Source of the DNA: Parietaria judaica
Taxonomy: Eukaryota > Streptophyta > Magnoliopsida > Rosales > Urticaceae
DNA: 64,000 nucleotides
Direction: 5' to 3'
Assembly (NCBI GenBank): GCA_954871525.1
Contig: OX940862.1
Location: 39,610,232-39,674,231 of the forward strand
Part shown: positions 54,981 to 64,000 of the stretch, in pieces
Layout of the letters: every line of letters begins with the position of its first letter
Numbering within the stretch: position 1 is the first letter of the stretch
Translations under genes and position numbers: made by a program
Notes under the pieces: model-generated
What the model was told of the DNA's origin: nothing
The model's database searches: none
Seen by the model: only the letters and a program-made list of their open reading frames with translations

Positions 54981-56833
54981 GGGATAATAGCGGTAAAAGT
55001 GGCTAAAGTTAGGCCAAGTGTGCAAATAAGTGGCCAAAGTTAGGATAATATCGGCATAAGTAGCGAAAGTTTACCAAACCGTGGACAGTACAAATTCCAT
55101 CCATTTCATGTCAACGCCGTTAGCCACGTCATTTCCACAAGTGTTGAGCTTTGGCCACTTATTTGCACATTTGGCCTAACTTTAGCCACTTTTGCCGCTA
55201 TTATCCCTTATTTTTTTGCGTTCCAAAGTATTTTTAGGGTTTATCTAGATATTTTTTCTTCTTCTTTTTCTTAAGATTTGACTAAAACTTGATTTCCGAA
55301 AGAACTGATTCAGTTTTTTAAATTTAGAACGCTGAATATCACTCTCAATTTTGAAAACATTAAAATGTGTTATCGGTTTCACATGTAATTTACGATCATA
55401 GGAATAGACATAAAACCTCTATATAATTAATTGTTAGGGACTATTATTTTATTTTATTAATATTATTAATTTTATGAAATTTTATTGTACCATGCTTTTA
55501 TGGACTTAGTCATTTGAATCACCACACATAACTTACGGAAAAAAAAAAACATTTTTGTTAACTTTGCGCAAAATGTAGGGGTTACTAGTGATTAGTTTAG
55601 CCTCTCCATGCTTGGAAGACTTACGCTCTGTTTGGTTCACCAGGGTACGGGATAGACAGTACTAACAAATTTTTGAGGTTCTCTGCCCTGTACAAATTAC
55701 CTGATCATGATTTAGGGTCGAAATAGAAAAAATAAAAAGAAAACCATCTTACGGAACAAGAAATAGAACAAGAAGGTATTAGTCACTTTCACTAATCTCA
55801 AAACCCATATCAAATCATTGATGCTACTGTTAATTTTTTTATTTTTTTTAAAACTATGGTATCTTGGTGTGCCAAACTATTAACCACGAAGCCTTGGCAT
55901 TATAGACCAAAAGACTACATCGTCCAGTAAAATTTCATTTAAATTAATAATATTACTAAGTCTCGATTTAGTCCCGGCTCTAACTAACAATGAGGCCAAA
56001 ATTATTAACGAGATTATCATTTTTATACAAAGTTTTTAAAACACTACCCATTTTGGTACATTTTAATACACATAATGAGTAATTTTTTTAAAATATATAT
56101 TGTGGCTAAATGGGTATTTCCGTAAACAAAATTTTGGGTCTCTAACAATTAATTATATCTCAATAAAATAATATTACAAAGTCTCGATTTTAGCCTCGAC
56201 TCTAACTAACAATGTTAGGCCAACATTATTAACAAAATTTTTATTTTGTACAAACGTATTAAAACATACATATTTTAGTTCATTTTAATACACACAATGA
56301 GTAATTAAAAAAAAAAAAACCTGTGGCGAAATGGGTATTTCGTACTTGTTCCTTTAAAAAATCTAATGATCCCTAACAATTAAGTATATAGACGTTTTAT
56401 GTCAAATCCTATGATCGTAAATTACATGTGAAACCGATAACACATTTTGATGTTTTCAAAATTGAGAGTGATATTCAACGTTCTAAATTTTAAAAACGGA
56501 ATCAGTTCTTTCGGAAAAAGTTTTAGTCAAATCTTAAGAAAAAGAAAAAAAAATAACAAAAAATACCTAGATAAACCCTAAAAATACTTTGGAACGCAAA
56601 AAAATAAGGGATAATAGTGGCAAAAGTGGCTAAAGTTAGGCCGAGTGTGTAAATAAGTGGCCAAAGCTCAACACTTGTGGAAATGACGTAGCTAACGGCG
56701 TTGACATGAAATGGATGCAATTTGTACTGTCCACGGTTTGGTAAACTTTGGCTACTTATGCCGATATTAAATCGGTTTGACCACTTATTTGCACACTTGG
56801 CCTAACTTTGACCACTTTTGCCTCTATTATTCC
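54981..56833. mobile_element. Composite foldback element related to the GGGATAATAGCGG MITEs
   Basis: Flanks TAAAATGAA (54972-54980) and TGAAATGAA (56834-56842) agree at 8 of 9 positions. Ends GGGATAATAGCGGTAAAAG and, reversed, GGAATAATAGAGGCAAAAG. Arms of about 450 bp (54981-55430 and 56385-56833) are inverted copies, sharing AAGTGGCTAAAGTTAGGCC, AACTGATTC and ATTTACGATCATAGGA-type blocks. The core contains a direct duplication of about 210 bp. A complete small MITE-like unit (GGGATAATAG ... CTATTATCCC, 54981-55207) lies inside the left arm. Non-coding. Confidence 0.83.
55950..56370. repeat. Direct duplication in the core of the foldback element
   Basis: Blocks AATATTACTAAGTCTCGATT ... GCTAAATGGGTATTTCCGTA and AATATTACAAAGTCTCGATT ... 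GCGAAATGGGTATTTCGTAC follow each other, about 210 bp apart, each containing CTCTAACTAACAATG and ATTTTAATACACA. Confidence 0.8.
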
Positions 56834-56842
56834 TGAAATGAA

Positions 56843-57120
56843 TGAAAGGAGAACTGCAATAACTTATCACAGTAATTTTGTAGGAGAAAATTCTTTGATA
56901 AAAAACCTTTAAAATTTATCCGTCTCTCTTGGCAATTGAACCATGTTATTCTCTTTGGATATGCCCGACATTCGCTTATCAACCCATCGTTGTCGCTATT
57001 CACCAAACCAATTTCAATAATACAAATATCTCAAATCTCATGTTTTCTGTGTATGTATATGAGAATCAGTGGCACTAACCAGTTCTCGGGCTTGCTAAGC
57101 TAATCCGAATTTGAGTGATA
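56843..57120. other. Spacer
   Basis: No gene or repeat recognised. Confidence 0.5.
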
Positions 57121-57125
57121 GTAAC

Positions 57126-57966
57126 TGTTGAGGGTAAAAATACCAACAAACAGTCACGAGGATGCTTCCTTGAGTTTAGAGAGAGGAGTCCGGGTTTAAT
57201 CTCTTTATGTGTTAAGAATCGGTAAGAGGATAATGAAAATGGCTATAAACTCTTTGTATATTGATGGATTCACTGGTTACAAGTTTATGAGTACAATTTC
57301 TTGCTTTCTCTCTATGTTTTTCTCTTGGGATAACTTCGGATCCTTTACAATTGTGGGTCTCTTTTCTATTTATAGGCAAGATGGCCTAGCTAGTTTTCGA
57401 TTCCCTTGGTTGATCTCCATGTGGTCCTTCCTCTGAAAAGCTTTGTGGTCCTCCCTATGAAAAGCTTTGTGGTCCTCACTGACATTCTCTGCAACGGTAC
57501 GAAGACGCATTCCCACTAACGTTGTCGCATGCCACACTATGAGGACAACCTGAGCAGGTAGTGCGCGTACGGCCACCCTTTTTTAAGTTTTCCGACCAAG
57601 CCTCAGCTGCATTTATTGCGGTCAGGACGTACGTCTTTGGCATATTCCCGCTGGCACTTTCTTCTGTCTCTGTAGCTGCCCTCTTGAGAAGCTTCCTTGA
57701 GCATCTTCTTTGATCATGTTTCTCCGAGCATCTTCCTCGAGAGATATCTTCCTCGAGGATATTCCTCGAGCATCTTCCTCGAGCGGCTTCATCGGATATC
57801 CTCCTCGAGCATCTTCCTCGAAGATACTCCCTCGAGAGACGATGAAATATTTCTTCGTTGACCGAAAGTCAACGAACCTTCTTGCCTCCATTTTACGTCG
57901 TGTTTAGGATAAAACAACACGAGTAGTGTTAAGGAGGGATTTGACTAAATCCGACCTTATATAACA
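57126..57966 (-). mobile_element. Solo LTR with 5-bp target duplication
   Basis: The sequence runs from TGTTGAGGGTAAAAATACC to TATATAACA and is framed by GTAAC at 57121-57125 and 57967-57971. TATAAATAG on the minus strand at about 57366-57374 gives the orientation. No internal retroelement sequence lies on either side, so an element was lost by LTR-LTR recombination. A cluster of CTCGAGCATCTTCCTCGAG-type repeats occupies 57722-57840. Confidence 0.8.
57722..57840. repeat. Short tandem-like CTCGAG repeats in the solo LTR
   Basis: GAGCATCTTCCTCGAG or close variants occur about six times at spacings of 20-30 bp. Confidence 0.8.
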
Positions 57967-58192
57967 GTAACCCAATATCGTTCACAACAACAATGATATC
58001 GGCACCAGGTTAGCAAGCTTGATAGAATGGTCCGTAATGGTTTTGCACATCAGGAAATGTCTGAATATGACCAAAAATACCAACTCGGTTGCCTAACAAT
58101 CTCTTCTCAACGCCCAACATTCTCGGTCTCATCGACCAACTTAATTGTGCAAACGACTCCTCAAAATAAATCACATACATTGAAGTAGATCA

Positions 58193-58763
58193 TGTTGGGA
58201 TTTATGCCTACAAAGGAGACATGAAGGACCTTTTAGCAAATAAATTAATTTATGAAAAAAGTACTTGATATAATAATATGATTATATTCTTTTTTTAAGA
58301 ATTAAATAAAGATTAAATATTCATTCTTATATATATTTATTTAAGTTTGTGTTTATGCACGCATGTCTACGCCTTGAAATTAACTATCATCAGCGAAAGA
58401 AGAGTTAAGTACAGACTTAACAAGAAATTCTTCTTGATTAGTTTAAAATGAATGGTTCACAATCTTAAGATCGATGGGGAAATCGTATCCAATAAACGAT
58501 TGTTTGGATAAACTACCGATATCGGATCTTGTGATATTGAGAGTTGAGACACCAGTGTTTATTCTTGATGTCTTAATGAAGACACCAAACTACACATGTG
58601 ACACTTTGAAGTTGGAGATAAAAGCGTGTCGTTCCTCGAAGCTTCAAAATTAGAAACGAGTGATATTTTCGTAATTACCTAAATCATGAAGTGAACACAT
58701 AACTTCTTGTGAAACTTTATGACATTTGACTAGTCAATGGGGAGATGGATTAAACCCCGACAG
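58193..58763 (+). other. LTR-like fragment
   Basis: It starts TGTTGGGATTTATGCCTAC and resembles the beginning of a copia LTR in style (AAGACACC, TTGGAGATAAAAGCGTG), but no matching end or duplicate is found before the copia LTR starts at 58764. Confidence 0.3.
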
Positions 58764-61504
58764 TGTTGGAAATCACGTCTCGGATTCCGTATAATTATCA
58801 CGATTCATACGTCCGAACCGTCAGGGTAACATTTAAAAAATTATTTTAAAGCGGAAAACGTGTTATCCAAACAACGGTCCGAATATCGGATAATAACCAT
58901 ATTCCAAGATCTGATAAATATTATGCAATTTAATATTCATAACTCATTATTAATAAACTAGTCATAATAGGAAATAAATAGAAAGCAGTAAATGTTTGCA
59001 TTTATTAACCCAATGCATAAGGCCGTACCTCGTTTGGCGATTTCGGCTGCGCACTCTGAGTCGGGCAGGGCTCCGCCGTTGCTGAGGGAATCTCCCGTGA
59101 TCTTCCGGGATATTCTCCTGGAATCCTCGTACCGAAGCGTGGGCTTCGCCGGCAGGACTCCGTCGCAAAATATTAACTGATGGTTCTTTTTAAGCTTCCG
59201 GAGAAATAGTCTCCTAAGCCGAACCAGAAGAAGAGATCAGAGAGAAAATTCGCAGCCCTGAAGGAGAGGGAGAGTTTGAATTTTTCTCTGGGGAAAGGTG
59301 TGAAAAATGTGTAGAATGAGCTCCCTATTTATAGGCTCAAGACTGTAACCGATTTGGAGATATTCCCTCCCTAAATTCGAATTTCATTAATTAAATATAA
59401 TTAATTATCTCAATCCAATGGTCCAGATTTAATCTCATCTAAATCCAATGGATATAATTAATTAGGGATTTAATTAAATAAGAAAGATTTAGATAAATCA
59501 AAAATCCAATCTTATCTTCTTATCATCATAAAATTCGAATTATGATATATATATATATATATATATAAAATTCGAATCATTATTATCTAGATCCAACGGT
59601 TGAGATGATTCTTAAAACCGATCTAATGGATCAAATAAGTTTAGGATAAATTAATTTATTAAAACAATTTTTTTTCGAATTTATCCATAAACCTAATTCG
59701 AATATATATAGATATATATATAATTAATCAATTCTTAATCCGACGGTATAGATTAAATCTTAGACCGATCCAACGGATATAATTGATTAATCAAATTTGA
59801 AAAATAAAACTTGGTCACCAAGTTATTAATTTCGAATTCATCAATATCCTAATCCAACGGTTGATACTAAATCATAACCGATCCAATGGATAATATTGAT
59901 TTTAGGGATTTGCCAAATTACCAAAACATTTGGTACTTATGCCGCAAATATAGAAATACCAAATCAAGCTATTCGAATTTAACTAGGGTTTCATATGACA
60001 AACCCTAATTCGAATTTACACATATTAATATATATAATTATATATATTCATTTATTAATATAAATCTATTAATTATTAATTAATTATTAATAAGATATTA
60101 ATAATTAAATCCAAATAATTAAATTATATTAATAAATCCTGATCTCAATATCACACATAAAAATGTCATGGTGACACACCATCATTTAAATTCGTGACAT
60201 GTGATTTAATTTCAAAGTTTATCGAACCGATCACAAACTTAGAAAATCCATAAATCACTAACCGTAAGTCGAAATGACTTGGTTCAAAAAGCAAAGTTGC
60301 TTAGAATTTAATTTCCAACAACATGGTGCTGATAGAAAATCTAAATTCTAACTTTCTTTTTGTCAGTTAATTTCGTGTACCAAAATATGATACTTTTGCC
60401 ACGCCAACGATAAAACTATCTGATGTCTGACACAGACCTTTCAGTTTTATAAGTCAAGCCAAATGATTAAACATTATCCAGAATGTATTTTAATCACGTA
60501 CGTATCATCCGTTACGGAGCTATCCTGGGGACCATGGACCCGTATCACTTAAGCTCCAACGAACTGCTAGTTGTTCGTCAAACCTCGAAGTGATTCCACT
60601 ATAGACCCGAGGCTGCACTCTTTAGTGATACGGTATATATTATTCCCTTTCTAATAGCAGGGTGTCCATTGATACAATCAAATTCGGGTTATTGATCTTT
60701 CACTTGATGATTCATAAATGAGCAGACGGTTTTTACCGTTATGCCCCTCATTGTATTTACTTCCTTGACTCAGTCAGCAATATCATGAGTAACCCACTTA
60801 TGGTTTCAATTCATAAGTTGCGCATGGGTATCTCTCACTTCTCACCACCGACAATCAAGGGAATCATCATCACTCTAAGGAGAGCTGTGTGATGCCCATG
60901 TCTATGACCAAGCTACCCTTACTGCTGACTCTCATGTTCCCAAAATAATAGTGTTGGGAACAGCTGTAATATTTCGTGTTCTTTAACGGTTAAATCAAAG
61001 AACAATCAAGTCAGCAGCTTGGACTCAAGATCACTCAGGACTTAGATCGAATATCCATTTGATCATCTACTAGTGACTCAACTCCAAGTTATCAGTGACG
61101 GTCTTATATGATGACTTCCGGAGTTTAAGTCAGGTCCAGTCCAGTATGAAGACACTTCATACTTAATGCACTTCTAGTGAGTGTGACACACACAAAATCC
61201 AGAATAGGATTATCACTTAGTCACATTAATGACCTTATACGATTAATGGGCTCCCACCCAGTTGATCAGGTCACGGACATTTTAAGTTCATTTATTATGA
61301 TTATTAATTCTTCCTCACATTGACTCTGTTGTGATAATAATAACATAATTGCATCCTTCATGAACTAAGGAATCAAACATTTTATTTTACTCTACCGGAA
61401 ACTATAATAAGATTATCATAATAAGCATCATCTTTATTCAACGACTTGTCATAATCTTTTACAAAGGGATAAAATATCTTGTTTAAGGACACACATGTCC
61501 AACA
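58764..61504 (-). repeat. 3' LTR of the copia element
   Basis: Read on minus it begins TGTTGGACATG directly after the polypurine tract and the first matching end TTTCCAACA is at 58764, giving 2.7 kb. TATAAATAGG (minus, about 59327) with a CT-rich leader supports a promoter in the 3' third. Another TTTCCAACA-type motif in the plus direction ends at 60320, so an inserted shorter LTR (58764-60320) is an alternative; its flanks GACAG and ACATG do not match, which argues against a separate insertion. Confidence 0.6.
59405..59905. repeat. Diverged repeats inside the copia LTR
   Basis: A unit built on ATCCAACGGTTGAGAT ... ACCGATCCAACGGATATAAT recurs about four times (near 59415, 59583, 59735 and 59850) at about 120-160 bp spacing. 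Confidence 0.7.
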
Positions 61505-61519
61505 ATCTCCCACTTGTAC

Positions 61520-63236
61520 TTAAAGAAGATGACCCATGTCTTTCAGACCCATATTCTCCAGATGCCTCCTGAATATTTTCTCTGGCAACGTCTTGGTGAA
61601 TGGATCAGCCAGATTGTCTTCCGAAGCTATTTTCACAACCCTTACGTCGCCACGACGCACTATCTCTCTTATGAGATGGTATTTGCGTTCTATATGTTTT
61701 GCCTTGTTATGGTCTCTGGGCTCTTTAGAATTTGCCACCGCACCACTGTTGTCACAGTATAGTGTTTGGGGCCCATCTACATCTGGAACAACTCCCAGTT
61801 CTATGTAGAAATTCTTGAGCCAAACTGATTCTTTGGCTGCCTCACAGGCTGCCACGTATTCAGCTTCCATGGTGGAATCTGCGATACAGGATTGCTTTAT
61901 GCTTCTCCAGAATATCGCTCCACCAGCAAGGGTGTACACTGCTCCTGACGTCGACTTTCTCGCGTCTCTATCAGACATAAAGTCTGAATCAGTGTATCCT
62001 AGTGGATTCAGTTCTGATCCTGAAAACACTAACATATAGTTTCTCGTTCTCCGAAGATACTTGAGAATGTTCTTCACTGCAGTCCAGTGAGCCATACCAG
62101 GGTTGGATTGATATCTGCTAACAATTCCCACAGCGTAACAGATGTCTGGCCTAGTACACTGCATAGCGTACATCAGACTTCCCACTGCTGAAGCATAGGG
62201 TATCCTCCTCATCACGTCTTGCTCTTCCGGAGAAGTTGGGCATTGTTTCCTACTAAGGAATACTCCATGTCTGGTTGGTAAATTACCTCCCTTGGAGTTT
62301 GCCATTGCAAAACGTTCAAGCACCTTATCAATGTAAGTTGCTTGCGATAAGGCTAGAAGCCTGTTGTTGCGATCCCTGAATATACGGATCCCAAGAACAT
62401 AGCTGGCTTCTCCCATGTCCTTCATTTGGAATTGCGTAGATAGCCACGCTTTTACGTCCGATAGCTTCTTCACACTGTTTCCAATGAGAAGAATATCGTC
62501 GACGTACAGAACAAGAAAAATTTCCACGGTTTCGTCATTGAGTTTATAAATGCAGGCCTCAGTGACATTTTGAATGAATCCATAGGTTTTGATGGTTTCA
62601 TCAAACCTCAGATTCCAGGATCTGGAAGCTTGCTTTAATCCATAAATGGATTTAAGTAATCTACAAACTTTCCCTTCTTGACCCTGTTGCACGAACCCCT
62701 CTGGTTGGTCCATATAGATGTTTTCGTCAATGTACCCGTTCAGGAATGCGGTTTTGACGTCCATCCGCCAAATCTCATAATTGAGACTACAGGCTATGGC
62801 CATGAGAATCCGGATGGACTTGAACTTAGCGACTGGAGCGAAGGTTTCATCGAAATCAATACCTTCCCTCTGGGTAAAACCCTTTGCCACTAGTCTAGCC
62901 TTGAAGGTTTCAACCTTCCCGTCCACCCCTCTCTTTCGCTTGTATACCCACTTACAGCCAATGGTTTTGAAACCATCCGGTAAGTCTACAAGTTCCCAGA
63001 CTTCATTAGAATCCATAGATTCTATTTCTTGGTTCATGGCTTCCTGCCATTCTCCCTTATCAGGATCCTCCATAGCTTGTTTGTAGCCTATGGGATCTTC
63101 AACACTAGTGTCCGTGACAGCTAGGTGAAATTCCAACTGGGTGTGCTCGTAGCGCTCAACAGGTCTTTTGAACCTCCCACTACGTCTGAGTACCCCTTGG
63201 TTCTGATTTTGGACCGTGGTTTCGGCACTCTCTTTT
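61520..63236 (-). CDS. pol: Copia polyprotein fragment: reverse transcriptase and RNase H
   Basis: Open from about 63236 to TGA at 61520-61522, with the first Met at 63136 (538 codons from there). RT motifs in order: GCKWVYKRKR (60), KARLVAKGFTQ (79), DETFAPVAK (96), MDVKTAFLNG (125), LKSIYGLKQASRSW (161) and the catalytic YVDDILLIGN (211). The RNase H domain has YTDSDFMSDRDARKSTSG, TMEAEYVAA and LYCDNSGAV, followed by HIERKYHLIRE and LADPFTKTLP. All catalytic residues are present and no stop interrupts the frame, so the sequence is young. Integrase upstream is missing, so the fragment is open but orphaned. The last lines GHLL and stop precede the polypurine tract. Confidence 0.93.
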
Positions 63237-63240
63237 GATA

Positions 63241-63569
63241 GCAGACGCTGTTATCATTCATCTGTGACTTTGTCACAAGATCCTAATTGTGAATGGTATT
63301 CTCTAATATCATTCTTTAATCATCATGATTAAAATGATACTTGATTCAAGTAAATCAATTAGAGTAATTAAAGACTATAGATGGAACAAAAACAATTGTC
63401 ACTATATTTATCTGGATATTGCAAAAAACAAACTTTTAATTAACTAAGAATCATTTTGTGCAATCAACATCCAAAATAAATCGAGGTTTTAACAATGCAA
63501 AGATAATGATAACAATAAACTTAAATCGAGAAACTTAAAGCATGCTTCTTTCTTCGAGACACTCGAGTA
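63241..63569. other. Spacer between copia fragment and small gene
   Basis: AT-rich, no coding potential. It would contain the 3' untranslated part of the small gene. Confidence 0.5.
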
Positions 63570-63962
63570 CTAGCCGCTCTTGTTTCCTGCTGAGTTTTCA
63601 TCAACAGAGCTCCCGCTGTATCCTGAAAAGAAAATGAACAAGCATTAGTATTTTAATCTATGGATCTGAGATTTAAATCTCTCCAATAAAAAACTAATTT
63701 TACGGGGTTGACAGAAGAGTCATTACCTCTCCAAGCCCGTAGATGCTCTCGACACATGGTGTGTCCTTTTGCTCTTGGTTTGAGCCAGCATTCAATGCAT
63801 AAAGCTCCTTCTCCGTTTTTCTTTTTAGCAGAAGCAACTTCTGTAAAAAAAACGTTTGCAATGTTTAGAATTTTAATCTATGGATCTGAGATTTAAATCT
63901 CTCCAATAAAAAACTAATTTCATTTCGAATTCAGAACATGTTTTACCCTTTTGTGAACTCAT
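63570..63962 (-). CDS. Candidate small zinc-binding protein gene (three exons)
   Basis: Exon 1 63962-63947 (ATGAGTTCACAAAAGG, donor GTAAAA), exon 2 63840-63727 (114 bases, acceptor TTTTACAG, donor GTAATG) and exon 3 63622-63570 (acceptor TCTTTTCAG, stop TAG) join in phase to 60 residues. The protein has a Lys-rich start (EVASAKKKNGEG), then ALCIECWLKPRAKGHTMC with REH two residues on, and a Ser/Asn-rich tail (GSSVDENSAGNKSG). The spacing Cys-x2-Cys, His-x2-Cys-x2-His suggests one zinc site. I know no family with this pattern. The two introns (106 and 104 bp) share an identical block of about 51 bp. The gene ends 330 bp upstream of the copia fragment and may begin further upstream, beyond the window. 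The model is inferred from splice signals and phase only. Confidence 0.5.
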
Positions 63963-64000
63963 GTGCAGTCTGCATCGCAGCTGACCTCGCACTCTTTTTC

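Larger units (their letters stand above)
58764..63240 (-). mobile_element. Ty1/copia retrotransposon, 3' part
   Basis: On the minus strand pol (RT-RNase H) is followed, 15 bases after its stop codon, by TTGTACTTAAAG-type sequence, a polypurine tract (AAGTGGGAGAT) and an LTR starting TGTTGGACATG. Gag, protease and most of integrase are missing: homology ends near 63236, and upstream sequence is a different, intron-containing gene. The element is therefore 5'-truncated or rearranged. Confidence 0.85.

Noticed and set aside
58764..60320. Independent solo LTR (TGTTGGAAAT ... ATTTCCAACA)
   Set aside because: Flanking pentamers GACAG and ACATG do not match; kept only as an alternative within the copia LTR.
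1..64000. tRNA or rRNA genes
   Set aside because: No cloverleaf-type or rRNA-like stretch was noticed on either strand by eye; a covariance-model scan would be needed to exclude short ones.

Overview
ORGANISM. The window is nuclear DNA of a flowering plant, probably a eudicot. It has an intron-less CYP94-type cytochrome P450, small two-exon potato-inhibitor-I genes, plant LTR retrotransposons of the Tat (Ty3/gypsy) and Ty1/copia groups, a decayed endogenous caulimovirid, and very AT-rich intergenic DNA full of hAT and Mutator-like non-autonomous elements. Species cannot be named from sequence alone. LAYOUT. 1-6643 (-): 5' two thirds of a dead Tat-lineage gypsy element (LTR, PBS, repetitive leader, gag, protease, half an RT, double RNase H, integrase running off the left edge). 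6862-7978: hAT-type non-autonomous element with perfect 8-bp target duplication. 8267-8910: hAT transposase remnant. 8942-15568 (+): a second Tat element of the same family in opposite orientation. It lost everything between its 5' LTR and the integrase C-terminus, but keeps the long 3' region with an antisense gene. Its 3' LTR is cut off by a caulimovirid-like endogenous pararetrovirus (about 15569-21300, +). 21629-23375 and 25891-26795: two long inverted-repeat Mutator-like elements, the first carrying a nested hAT element. 27108-42000: hAT and Mutator-type MITEs, a hAT transposase pseudogene (36304-38685) and its internally deleted relative. 42735-42905: an orphan poly(A)-binding-protein RRM fragment. 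44652-46125: a tandem TRIM-like copia derivative (LTR-internal-LTR-internal-LTR). 49510-51033 (+): intact P450. 54981-56833: composite foldback element. 57126-57966: solo LTR. 58764-63240 (-): 3' part of a copia element (LTR plus RT-RNase H). 63570-63962 (-): a candidate 60-residue zinc-binding protein gene whose two introns share an identical block of about 51 bp. HOST GENES. The host gene content is small: two intact potato type I proteinase inhibitor genes (39592-40307 and 52482-53385, both -) and two pseudogene copies (25090-25715 and 29161-30025, both -). Together these form a dispersed tandem family with one common exon structure, spread apart by transposon insertions. The CYP94 P450 lies inside this array. 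CYP94 enzymes oxidise fatty acids or jasmonoyl-isoleucine and PI-I inhibitors are classic wound/jasmonate-response proteins, so a shared defence theme is possible, but the sequence does not prove co-regulation. Everything else is mobile DNA or its debris.
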